A DNA stretch of 64,000 nucleotides from Micromonospora sonchi (lineage in GTDB: Bacteria; Actinomycetota; Actinomycetes; Mycobacteriales; Micromonosporaceae). How positions within the stretch are numbered: the first letter of the stretch is position 1; each line of letters begins with the position of its first letter. The position numbers and the translations under genes were made by a program. The stretch covers positions 1 to 64,000 of the forward strand of contig NZ_BMNB01000021.1 in NCBI RefSeq assembly GCF_014646235.1. Reading direction: 5' to 3'. Shown here in pieces: positions 53,924 to 61,350 of the stretch. The notes below the pieces were generated by a model that worked only from the letters and a program-made list of their open reading frames with translations, made no database searches and had not been told where the DNA came from.

Positions 53924-54190
53924 ATGGTCACGGTGCTGCTGTCGGCGGGCTGGGCCCACCGCGGGCAGAAGACGTTCGCGTGCCACGAAGGCACCGTCCG
54001 CGACGTCATCCGGGAGTTCGTCGAGTCCTACCCGCACTACCGGCGCCGGCTGCTCGACGACGACGGTGAGCCGCTGACCTACTACAACGTCTACCTCGAC
54101 GGCGACCTCGTCAAGGCCACCGACCGATCCCGGGTGGCCGCCCCCGCCGACAGCACGGTGGCCATCGTTCCGCCTCTGGCCGGGGGGTGA
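53924..54190 (+). CDS. MoaD/ThiS-like sulfur carrier protein
   Basis: An 88-residue ubiquitin-fold protein of the MoaD/ThiS type: MVTVLLSAGWAHRGQKTF, GTVRDVIREFVESYP, YYNVYLDGDLVKATDRSRVAAPADSTVAIVPPLAGG. It ends exactly in Gly-Gly, the tail that is adenylylated and then thiocarboxylated. It is 3 bp after the FGE-like gene with GGGAGG before the ATG. In thiosugar and other pathways such carriers deliver sulfide to an enzyme. Here it is a good candidate to pass sulfur from the SufS-like enzyme to the thiosugar, the aryl thioester or the trisulfide. No E1-like activator (MoeB/ThiF) is in the window. Confidence 0.9.
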   Translation: MVTVLLSAGWAHRGQKTFACHEGTVRDVIREFVESYPHYRRRLLDDDGEPLTYYNVYLDGDLVKATDRSRVAAPADSTVAIVPPLAGG

Positions 54191-54244
54191 CCCTTCGGCC
54201 GGTCGGGTCGCCGTCACCCACCAGGGTCAACCTTTGGAGTAGTC

Positions 54245-55669
54245 ATGGTCCTGCCGCACACAGAAGCCCGACCTCGTCCGGGGCACGCCGACCGGGAGCA
54301 CCTCGTCGCCCGGCTGGCCCGGTCGGCACGACACCGCCCGCGTCCGGTCGCCGACCTGGAAGCCTGGCTGGACGCGCGGGCGCGGGCCAACCCCTTCGAG
54401 ATCACCGAGGTGCCGTTCGCCGAGCTGGCCGGGTGGTCGTTCGCGCCGCACAGCGGTGATCTGGTGCATGACAGCGGCCGGTTCTTCAGTGTCGAGGGCC
54501 TGCACGTACGCACCGACGGCGGGCCGGTCGACGAGTGGTGGCAGCCGATCATCCACCAGCCGGACCGGGCCATCCTCGGCATCCTGGCCCGTGAGATCGA
54601 CGGCGTGCTGCACTTCCTTCTTCAGGCCAAGATGGAGCCGGGCAACATCAACGGCATCCAGTTCTCCCCCACCGTGCAGTCCACCCCCAGCAACTACCTG
54701 CGGACGCACCGAGGGGCACGGTCCCGATACGTGGAGTACTTCCTGGAACCCGAGCGTGGACGAGTGCTGGTGGACGTGCTCCAGTCGGAGCAGGGCTCGT
54801 GGTTCCGCGGCAAGCGCAACCGCAACATCCTCGTCGAGGTGACCGACGACATCGAACCGCACCAGGACTTCGTGTGGCTCACCCTCGGCCAGATCCACGA
54901 CCTGCTGCACCGACAAAACCTCGTCAACATGGACGCCCGTACCGTGCTGTCCTGCCTGCCCGACCACGCGGTCGCGGCCGACCCCGCCGATTCGGGCATC
55001 GCCGCCGCCGTAGCGCGGTCCTCGCTGGCTGACGACGACGCGGCGTGGCAGCCGTTGCTCCAGGTCCGCAACTGGTTGACCGCCAACAAGGCCGGCCGGA
55101 CCCTGATGGCTCACCAGGTGCCACTGCGGCAGGTACGCGACTGGCACCACGGCGATGTCGACATCCGGCACCGCTCCGGCCGGTTCTTCCGGATCGTCGG
55201 GCGTGCCGTGCGGGCCAGTAACCGGGAGGTGACCCAGTGGCGGCAGCCGCTCCTGGCCCCCTGCGGCACCGGTCTGGTCGCCTTCGTCGTCCGGCGTCTC
55301 GGCGGCGTCCTGCACGTGCTCGCCCACGCCGACCTACGACCCGGCTACCGAGACATCGTGGAGCTGGGCCCGACTGTGCAGTGCACTCCAAACAACTTCA
55401 CCGGCGCAAACCGCCCCGCCTACCTGGACCTCGTCTGCTCCGACCAGGTCCAGGTGCACTACGACGTCCTCCAGTCCGAGGAGGGCGGACGGTTCCACCA
55501 CGCGGTGACGCGGCACCTGGTGGTGGAGGTGGGCCCGGAGTTCCCGGCCACGACCCCACCGGACTACACCTGGGTGACCCTGCGCCAGCTCACCGCCATG
55601 ACCGCGTTCAGCTACCAGGTCAACATCGAGGCGCGTAGCCTACTGCTCTGCCTGCGGGCGCTGGCATGA
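54245..55669 (+). CDS. NDP-hexose 2,3-dehydratase
   Basis: A 474-residue protein made of two tandem copies of the 2,3-dehydratase repeat: ITEVPFAELAGWSF...HDSGRFFSVEGLHVRT...WWQPI, and again at about residue 290, PLRQVRDWHHGD...RSGRFFRIVGRAV...WRQPLL, each with a PTVQxTPxN motif. This is typical of TDP-4-keto-6-deoxyhexose 2,3-dehydratases (TylX3/EryBVI family) that start C2 deoxygenation. The product would be reduced by the aldo/keto reductase at 40884-41909 to give the 2-deoxy (digitoxose) sugar that becomes the thiosugar. Its stop overlaps the P450 start (ATGA). Confidence 0.93.
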   Translation: MVLPHTEARPRPGHADREHLVARLARSARHRPRPVADLEAWLDARARANPFEITEVPFAELAGWSFAPHSGDLVHDSGRFFSVEGLHVRTDGGPVDEWWQPIIHQPDRAILGILAREIDGVLHFLLQAKMEPGNINGIQFSPTVQSTPSNYLRTHRGARSRYVEYFLEPERGRVLVDVLQSEQGSWFRGKRNRNILVEVTDDIEPHQDFVWLTLGQIHDLLHRQNLVNMDARTVLSCLPDHAVAADPADSGIAAAVARSSLADDDAAWQPLLQVRNWLTANKAGRTLMAHQVPLRQVRDWHHGDVDIRHRSGRFFRIVGRAVRASNREVTQWRQPLLAPCGTGLVAFVVRRLGGVLHVLAHADLRPGYRDIVELGPTVQCTPNNFTGANRPAYLDLVCSDQVQVHYDVLQSEEGGRFHHAVTRHLVVEVGPEFPATTPPDYTWVTLRQLTAMTAFSYQVNIEARSLLLCLRALA

Positions 55670-56940
55670 GTGGGTACCAGGATCCGCCGACCGGCGACCA
55701 CCCCGGCGCGCCGGGGTCGTCCGGGCCGACCGATCCGGGCATCGACGCGTTTCCGCTGCCCCGGCGCTGCCCCTTCAGCCCACCTGCCGAGTACGCGCGA
55801 CTACGCGCCGAGCACCCGGTCGTCCGGCTGCCGATGCTCGGCGGTGACACGGCCTGGGTGGTCTCCCGGCACGCTGACGTCCGGCAGGTGCTCAGCGATC
55901 CCCGGATGAGCGCGGACCGACGCCGACCCGGCTTCCCGAAGTTCGCGCCGACCACGGAAAGCCAGCGGCAGGCGTCGTTCGCGAACTTCCGTCCACCGTT
56001 GAACTGGCTGGACCCGCCGGAGCATGCCATCGTCCGGCGGCAGATCGTCGACGAGTTCTCCATGCGCCGGGTCCGGCAGTTACGGGCGTTGGTCGAACGG
56101 GTGGTCGACACCCATCTCGACGCGTTGGCCGCCGCCGCACCCGGTGCCGACCTGGTGTCGACGTTCGCCTACCCGGTGCCATCACAGGTGATCTGTGAGG
56201 TGCTCGGCGTGCCCTACGGCGAGCACGAGTTCTTCGAGCGCCGTTCGACGCTGATGTTCCGCCGGAGTGCGCCGGCCGACGAACGCGCCCGCTGCGCCCG
56301 GGAGATCCGCGATCTTCTCGACGTGGTGGTTACGGACAAGGAGCGCCGTCCCGGCGACGACGTGCTCAGCCGGCTGCTGTACCGGCAGCGCGGTGCCGGT
56401 GGCGTGGACCACGAGGCCGTGGTCAGCACGGCTTTCGTGCTGCTGGTCGCCGGGCACGTCACCACGTCCAACATGATCGCGTTGAGCGTGCTGGCCCTGC
56501 TCACTCATCCGGCCCGGCTGGCCCGGCTACGCGCCGAACCGGAGCGGTTCCCGGCCGCCGTGGAGGAACTGCTGCGGTACTTCACCGTGGTCGAGGCGGC
56601 GACGGCCCGCACCGCCACCGCCGATGTCACGATCGGCGGGGTGACCATCAGGGCCGGCGAGGGAGTGGTGGCGCTGGGGCAAGCAGCGAACCGTGATCCG
56701 GCGGTGTTCGAAGACCCCGACGAGTTCGACCCGGACCGGGACGCCCGTGCGCACCTCGCCTTCGGCTACGGCCGGCACGTCTGCCCGGGTCAGCATCTCG
56801 CTCGGTTGGAGCTGGAGGTCGCACTCAGCCGCCTGTTCCGGCGGCTGCCCGGCCTGAGACTGGCGACGGAGGTCTCCGACCTGCCTCTCAAGGAGGACAG
56901 CAACATCTTCGGGTTGTACGCCCTACCGGTCGCCTGGTGA
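55666..56940 (+). CDS. Second cytochrome P450 (candidate sugar N-oxidase, CalE10-like)
   Basis: A 424-residue P450 with the CYP105/107-like layout: WLDPPEHAIVRRQIVDEFSMRRV, I-helix LLVAGHVTTSNM, ELLRYF, and heme loop LAFGYGRHVCPGQHLARLEL. The I-helix acid that normally precedes the conserved Thr (AG-x-[ED]-T) is Val here, which hints at altered proton delivery, as in P450s with unusual substrates. Calicheamicin needs a P450 (CalE10) to N-hydroxylate the 4-amino sugar. This gene sits right after the 2,3-dehydratase and is the best candidate in the window, but a core hydroxylase is equally possible. Last gene of the calO4 operon. Confidence 0.88.
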   Translation: MSGYQDPPTGDHPGAPGSSGPTDPGIDAFPLPRRCPFSPPAEYARLRAEHPVVRLPMLGGDTAWVVSRHADVRQVLSDPRMSADRRRPGFPKFAPTTESQRQASFANFRPPLNWLDPPEHAIVRRQIVDEFSMRRVRQLRALVERVVDTHLDALAAAAPGADLVSTFAYPVPSQVICEVLGVPYGEHEFFERRSTLMFRRSAPADERARCAREIRDLLDVVVTDKERRPGDDVLSRLLYRQRGAGGVDHEAVVSTAFVLLVAGHVTTSNMIALSVLALLTHPARLARLRAEPERFPAAVEELLRYFTVVEAATARTATADVTIGGVTIRAGEGVVALGQAANRDPAVFEDPDEFDPDRDARAHLAFGYGRHVCPGQHLARLELEVALSRLFRRLPGLRLATEVSDLPLKEDSNIFGLYALPVAW

Positions 56941-57047
56941 TCCGAGCGAGTATCGGGCGACCCCGGCGGCTTCGAGCTGACCAGCCCGTGTCCCGGCCCC
57001 GTTCCACGGTGGCCGGCGACGTACTCACGGCATCGGACAGGGCCCGG

Positions 57048-57620
57048 TCAGGGCCGTCCGGTGACCAACTTCTCCCACGCGCCGCCGATCCGATCGGCCG
57101 TCGCCGTGGCCGCCGCCAACTGCTCGGGTCCGGCGGTGGCGATCCAGTCGACCGCCCGTCCCTCGGGCAGTTCGCCGGCCAGGTGGTCCCCCAAGGCCAG
57201 CAGACCCATCTCCCAGCCCGCGCCCAGCCCCCAGATGCCGGGACCGGCGTTCGGCACGATGTCCGCCGGCACCGGAGCGTGCTCCAGTTCCAGCACGGTG
57301 GACTCACCGTCCGGGGTGAGCCGTAGCTGAACCTCGCTGCTGCCACCGCCCGACTCCCAGGTCAGGCCGATCAGGCTGGGGCGCTCGCACCGGCGGATCT
57401 CGCCGCTGGCGTTGCCCTCCAACTGGAAACGCCCACCGGCCCGGAGGTCACCGGCGATGGGCAGGAACCAGCGCACCAAACGCTGCGGATCGGTGATGGC
57501 GTCCCACACCTCCTCAGGGGAGGCGTCGTAGCTGCGCCGGAGCACCAGGATGCTCATGCCGTTCGGGTGTTCCCGCAACTCGCGGTCGGTGTCCTGGAGC
57601 CCGTCGAAGATCCTGCTCAT
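57048..57620 (-). CDS. Third START/AHSA1 protein (CalU19/CalU16-like)
   Basis: A 190-residue AHSA1/SRPBCC protein: ILVLRRSYDASPEEVWDAITDPQRLVRWFLPIAGDLRAGGRFQLEGNASGEIRRCERPSLIGLTWESG, with a C-terminal helix GAGWEMGLLALGDHLAGELPEG. It is a paralogue of 29739-30308 and a likely additional self-sacrifice resistance protein. Convergent with the P450 gene (107-bp gap, in which I see nothing). It is a single-gene unit with the ATG at 57620. Confidence 0.87.
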   Translation of the reverse strand: MSRIFDGLQDTDRELREHPNGMSILVLRRSYDASPEEVWDAITDPQRLVRWFLPIAGDLRAGGRFQLEGNASGEIRRCERPSLIGLTWESGGGSSEVQLRLTPDGESTVLELEHAPVPADIVPNAGPGIWGLGAGWEMGLLALGDHLAGELPEGRAVDWIATAGPEQLAAATATADRIGGAWEKLVTGRP

Positions 57621-57797
57621 TGCCCTCGTGGCCTTCCTGCGGGTGCATCCTCACACCGGATTCGATCCGGCGACACCCGAGGACCTTAGCAGCCAGAACT
57701 CGCGCTATGTCCCATCTGTACCGGGACGACGGCCACGAGTCGTGCCGGCCCGCCTGGGCACAGCAGAACGCGGCGGCGGATGCCCGGCGGCGGAACG

Positions 57798-58385
57798 TCA
57801 GGCAGCGCCACGCGTCCGGCGGCGCAGGAGCAGCACCACCACGACGAGCAGCACGAGGCCGTCCAGCGCGAGCAGGGCGGCACCCATCGGGTCCACCCCG
57901 TGGGTATGGGCCGCGTCGTCGGTCGCGGGCGCCGACCCGGCGGGCGCCGACCCGGCGGGCGCCGACCCGGCGGGCGCCGCAGCGTCTGGAGAGCCGACGG
58001 TGAAGCGGGCGATACCCGAGACGGTACCCCCGTCGACGGTCACCACGTGGTAGGCCACCGCGAGCTGACCGGGCCGGGTCACGGCGATGTGCTGCCGCAG
58101 ACCGTCGTCGGCGTCGAGCACGGCCGACCCGACGTTCAACCGGATCCGATCGGCGTCGTAGACCACGATGTGCGAGCGACCGGGGTCGGGCTCACCGGCG
58201 ACCCGGATGCGTACCGTGGTCGGCTGGTCCGGCAGGACCGCTCCATCGGCCGGTTCCATCGCGAGCACCTCGACCGCCCGCCACGCTTCCGCGTCGGTAC
58301 CGGCCCGGCCGACCAGCATCAGCACGGCCACCAGCGCCGCCAGGCAAATGGCGGCGCCGGCGTAGATACGACCGGTGGTGGACAT
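57798..58385 (-). CDS. CopC-like domain protein with C-terminal membrane anchor
   Basis: A 195-residue protein with an N-terminal hydrophobic helix (IYAGAAICLAALVAVLMLVGRA), a CopC-like Ig fold (MEPADGAVLPDQPTTVRIRVAG, LAVAYHVVTVDGGTVSGIARFTVG), a linker of APAGS repeats and a C-terminal helix ALLALDGLVLLVVVVLLLRRR. The copper ligands of CopC are mostly missing: no N-terminal His, and DGH is DGG. It may therefore be a structural or drug-binding version. It follows the His-rich membrane protein gene by 10 bp. Confidence 0.82.
   Translation of the reverse strand: MSTTGRIYAGAAICLAALVAVLMLVGRAGTDAEAWRAVEVLAMEPADGAVLPDQPTTVRIRVAGEPDPGRSHIVVYDADRIRLNVGSAVLDADDGLRQHIAVTRPGQLAVAYHVVTVDGGTVSGIARFTVGSPDAAAPAGSAPAGSAPAGSAPATDDAAHTHGVDPMGAALLALDGLVLLVVVVLLLRRRTRGAA
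57925..57979. repeat. 15-bp tandem repeat, about 3.7 copies
   Basis: Unit GCGGGCGCCGACCCG repeated exactly three times plus a partial fourth copy. It encodes in-frame Ala-Pro-Ala-Gly-Ser linker repeats of the CopC-like protein on the minus strand, and is likely to vary in length between strains by slippage. Confidence 0.9.
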
Positions 58386-58395
58386 CCCACCCCGA

Positions 58396-58986
58396 TCAGC
58401 GTCCGGCGGCTGCGGCCGGCAGACGCGGGTTGACCAGGCGACCGGCGCACGAGCAGCGCATGGCCGCCCTCTCGGTCGCGTTGGGACGCAGGTGCAGGTA
58501 CATCGCGAGCAGCATCGGGATGAAGACGACCGAGTTGTAGAACAGGTGCAGTTCCACCCGGGGCACCACCAGTTGCAGGATGCTGACCGGCCCTTCCTCG
58601 CCGGCGATCCGGAAACTGCTGTGCGCCTGGATCAGCAGCAGCGCGTGCTCGATGTGGTGCCAGAACTGCAGGGCGAGAGCCACCGTCCACCACGCCCTCG
58701 CGCGGCCGGTGAAGCCCGGCAGCAGCAGGAAGAGCCCGACCAACATCAGGATGGCGTACCCGTAGTGCAGCCACTCGGAGCTGACCAGCCAGGGGAACGG
58801 CATCCCCAGCACGCCGCGTGCCTCCGGCCGCGCCCAACCGAGCACCCAGATCTGGTACGCCTGCACAAGGTGTTCCGCCCAGTGCGCCACCACCACCGCC
58901 ATATAGACCGCAAGCGCGATCCGGTGGTATCGGTCGTTCAGGGGTGAGATCAGGCCAGACGATTTGGTTCCCGCGGCAGGTGTCAT
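58396..58986 (-). CDS. His-rich membrane protein of unknown function
   Basis: A 196-residue protein with about five membrane helices. I do not recognise the family. Histidines cluster at helix positions (H35 and H39 in AHWAEH, H74, H110/H111/H114 in FWHHIEH, H122, H147), a pattern seen in metal- or heme-binding membrane proteins and in some membrane di-iron enzymes. The C-terminus is soluble and contains a Cys pair (RCSCAG). I chose the ATG at 58986; a possible start 18 bp earlier lacks a better site. It is co-transcribed with the CopC-like gene. Confidence 0.75.
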   Translation of the reverse strand: MTPAAGTKSSGLISPLNDRYHRIALAVYMAVVVAHWAEHLVQAYQIWVLGWARPEARGVLGMPFPWLVSSEWLHYGYAILMLVGLFLLLPGFTGRARAWWTVALALQFWHHIEHALLLIQAHSSFRIAGEEGPVSILQLVVPRVELHLFYNSVVFIPMLLAMYLHLRPNATERAAMRCSCAGRLVNPRLPAAAAGR

Positions 58987-59111
58987 GGGTCCTCTACTCC
59001 ACACTGGAAGCCGTGTACAACCACTTTAAGAACCTTGTCGTCGGCGCGTGTCTCTGAGCTTGCCGTCTATGTCCAGGACAGCTCCAAGGGCTGGTCCGCC
59101 CGACACGGCAG

Positions 59112-59128
59112 CTATATACATTGAAAGC
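59112..59128 (+). promoter_or_regulatory. Recurring CTATA-N8-AAGT-type element
   Basis: CTATATACATTGAAAGC, 27 bp before the calG4 ATG in the divergent gap 58987-59155. A weaker half-like copy (ACTTTAAG at 59023-59030) lies nearer to the membrane protein gene. Confidence 0.55.
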
Positions 59129-59155
59129 TCATCGTCGGATCGCGGGAGTGAGCAG

Positions 59156-60364
59156 ATGCACCAGCGGCACATTCTCTTCGCCAACGTCCAGGGACACGGA
59201 CACATCCACCCCTCACTCGGCCTGGTGAGCGAGTTGGTTCGGCGTGGCCACCGGATCAGCTACGTCACCACCCCGCTCTTCGCCGACGTGGTGACCGCGG
59301 CCGGCGCCACCGTGGTGCCGTACAAGTCCGAGTTCGACACCTTCCACGTACCCGACGCCGTCACCAAGGCGGACGCGGAAACCCAGTTGCACCTGGTGTA
59401 CGTCCGGGAGAACGAAGCGATCCTGCGCGCCGCCGAAGACGGGCTCGGCGACGACATCCCAGATCTCGTGGTCTACGACGTCTTCCCGTTCATCGCCGGC
59501 CGGTTGCTGGCGACCCGGTGGCGTCGTCCGGCCGTCCGCCTCAGCGCCGGTTTCACCGCCAACGAGCACTACTCCTTCTTCGAGGAACTGTGGAAGAGCC
59601 ACGGTCAGCGCCACCCCGCGGACGTGCCGGAGGTCAACCACGTGATCGTCGATCTGCTCGCCCGCTACGAGGTGCACACCCCGGTCCGACAATTCTGGAA
59701 CGAGATCGAGGACCTCAACATCACGTTCCTGCCGAAGTCCTTCCAGCCCTTCTCGGAAACCTTCGACGACGACCGTTTCGCCTTCGTCGGGCCGACGCTG
59801 ACCGACCGGCCGGTACGCACCGGCTGGCAGCCCCCCACTCCGGACACTCCGGTGATCCTGGTGTCACTCGGCAACCAGTTCAACGAGCATCCCGAGTTCT
59901 TCCGGACCTGCGCCGAGGCGTTCGCCGGCACCCGGTGGCAGACGGTGCTGGCGATCGGTACCTTCCTCGACCCCACCGTTCTGGAGCCATTGCCGCCGAA
60001 CGCGGAGGCCCATCCGTGGATCCCGTTCCACGAGGTCCTGCCGCACGCGGATGCCTGTGTCACCCACGGTACGACCGGTGCCGTGCTGGAATCCCTGGCA
60101 GCCGGCGTACCGCTGGTCCTGGTGCCGCACTTCGCGACCGAGGCCGCACCGTCGGCGCGCCGCGTCGTCGAGCTGGGGCTCGGCTACGAACTGACGCCGG
60201 AGCAGGTCGAGCCGGCGACCATCCGGGCGACCGTGCAACGGTTCCACGACGACACGGCGCTGCGCGAGCGGGTCGATCGGATGCGACACGAGATCCTGAC
60301 GGCCGGTGGCCCGCCGGCGGCAGCCGACCGGATCGAGACGTACCTGGACCAGTCCCGGGGATGA
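59156..60364 (+). CDS. calG4: Glycosyltransferase, CalG4 orthologue (aminopentosyltransferase)
   Basis: A 402-residue GT-B enzyme: HQRHILFANVQGHGHIHPSLGLVSELVRRGHRISYVTTPLFADVV, FPFIAGRLLATRWRRPAVRLSAGFTANEHYSFFEELW, and donor motif CVTHGTTGAVLESLAAGVPLVLVPHFATEAAPSARR. It reads as CalG4, which adds the 4-(alkylamino)pentose as the outermost sugar. ATG 59156 has GGGAG 9 nt upstream; the frame open to 59048 runs through the promoter. It is a paralogue of calG2 (about one third of positions by eye), sharing the THG donor motif. Confidence 0.94.
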   Translation: MHQRHILFANVQGHGHIHPSLGLVSELVRRGHRISYVTTPLFADVVTAAGATVVPYKSEFDTFHVPDAVTKADAETQLHLVYVRENEAILRAAEDGLGDDIPDLVVYDVFPFIAGRLLATRWRRPAVRLSAGFTANEHYSFFEELWKSHGQRHPADVPEVNHVIVDLLARYEVHTPVRQFWNEIEDLNITFLPKSFQPFSETFDDDRFAFVGPTLTDRPVRTGWQPPTPDTPVILVSLGNQFNEHPEFFRTCAEAFAGTRWQTVLAIGTFLDPTVLEPLPPNAEAHPWIPFHEVLPHADACVTHGTTGAVLESLAAGVPLVLVPHFATEAAPSARRVVELGLGYELTPEQVEPATIRATVQRFHDDTALRERVDRMRHEILTAGGPPAAADRIETYLDQSRG

Positions 60365-60395
60365 TCAGGCCCACCGCCCCGCGCGATACCGACCG

Positions 60396-60800
60396 TCAGC
60401 GGCGGGCGCGGTGGGTCACCGTGCGTTTCACCGTGCCGTCAGGGTTGAAGGTCGTCCACTCACCGACCTTCTTGTCGCTGTCGTAGTCACCCCGGTCGAT
60501 CATGTCACCGGCGGCGTTCCACCTCGTCCAGGTACCGTGCTTGCGCTCGTGGTCGAATCCACCCCGCTGCATGATCCCGCCGGACGAGCGATACCACACC
60601 CACTCGCCGTGCACGGTCCCGTTGTCGAAGCCACCCTCCGCACGCAACCTGCCGTCGGCGAAGAAGTGCCGCCAGGTGCCCTGCCGCTCGCCCTCGACAT
60701 ACTCGCCAACCATCACACCGCCGTGCGGGTCCGGGTCGGTCCAGAGGCCGGTCTTGCGGCCCTGCGCGTCCTTCTCGTCCGGGGTCGGTGGGGTACTCAC
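60396..60800 (-). CDS. MORN-variant repeat protein
   Basis: A 134-residue hydrophilic protein with about five MORN/YwqK-like repeats (KTGLWTDPDPHGGVMVGEYVEG, RQGTWRHFFADGRLRAEGGFDNG, VHGEWVWYRSSGGIMQRGGFDH, KHGTWTRWNAAGDMIDRGDYDS, KVGEWTTFNPDGTV). Function unknown; related repeat proteins act as binding scaffolds. It starts 10 bp after the ArsR gene ends, so the two form an operon. Convergent with calG4 (31-bp gap). It may belong to the flank rather than to the biosynthetic cluster. Confidence 0.85.
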   Translation of the reverse strand: MSTPPTPDEKDAQGRKTGLWTDPDPHGGVMVGEYVEGERQGTWRHFFADGRLRAEGGFDNGTVHGEWVWYRSSGGIMQRGGFDHERKHGTWTRWNAAGDMIDRGDYDSDKKVGEWTTFNPDGTVKRTVTHRARR

Positions 60801-60810
60801 GTGCGTTCTC

Positions 60811-61080
60811 CTATTCGCTCAATGGCCACCGCTCGATGATCGAGCGCAGTGGTGCGGTGTCGAGATGATGGACCTTGGTGCGGCCGACCCGTTCGGACCA
60901 GACCAGGCCAGCCTGTTCCAGTACGGCCAGGTGCTGGGAGATCGCCTGTCGGGTCGAGGTGGTGCCATGCTCGGCGAACAAGCGGTTATGGATCTCGAAC
61001 AGGCTCAGCCCGTCGGCGCGGGCGAGCTCGTCCATGATCCGCCGCCGCGTCATGTCGGCCAGCGCTCGGTAGAGCAGCAC
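60811..61080 (-). CDS. Small ArsR-family regulator
   Basis: An 89-residue winged-helix repressor: LYRALADMTRRRIMDELARADGLSLFEIHNRLFAEHGTTSTRQAISQHLAVLEQAGLVWSERVGRTKVHHLDTAPL. It starts at a GTG (61080) with a weak ribosome site; no longer in-frame start exists because of a stop just upstream. It has no metal cysteines. This subgroup often controls stand-alone enzymes or AHSA1 proteins; here it probably controls the MORN gene behind it. Confidence 0.85.
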   Translation of the reverse strand: MLLYRALADMTRRRIMDELARADGLSLFEIHNRLFAEHGTTSTRQAISQHLAVLEQAGLVWSERVGRTKVHHLDTAPLRSIIERWPLSE

Positions 61081-61285
61081 CCGTCAACCATAGGTAATCC
61101 GACACTTGCCTATCAAGGCCTCGCCTTCTCGCATCCTGCGCCATCGCGGGCGCGCTCTGTCGATTGTGTTCATTCGCCCGGCGTACTGCCCGGATGCCGA
61201 CCACCGGGGTAATGGCGAGGCGACGAGGACCCGACACCGGTGGGCGGGCACGTCCGGTACGCCGACGGTTTTGCCGAGCAACGAA

Positions 61286-61323
61286 AGAGGCTTCCGCAAA
61301 TCGCTGACCTGCGGAAGCCCTCT
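61286..61323. repeat. Imperfect inverted repeat beside an IS remnant
   Basis: Arms 61286-61298 and 61310-61323 match over 13 bp with one bulged G and an 11-nt loop. It lies 28 bp before the transposase fragment and may be the end of that element or a terminator. Confidence 0.45.
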
Positions 61324-61350
61324 CGCTGTCGGGGCGGCCGGATTTCGTTT

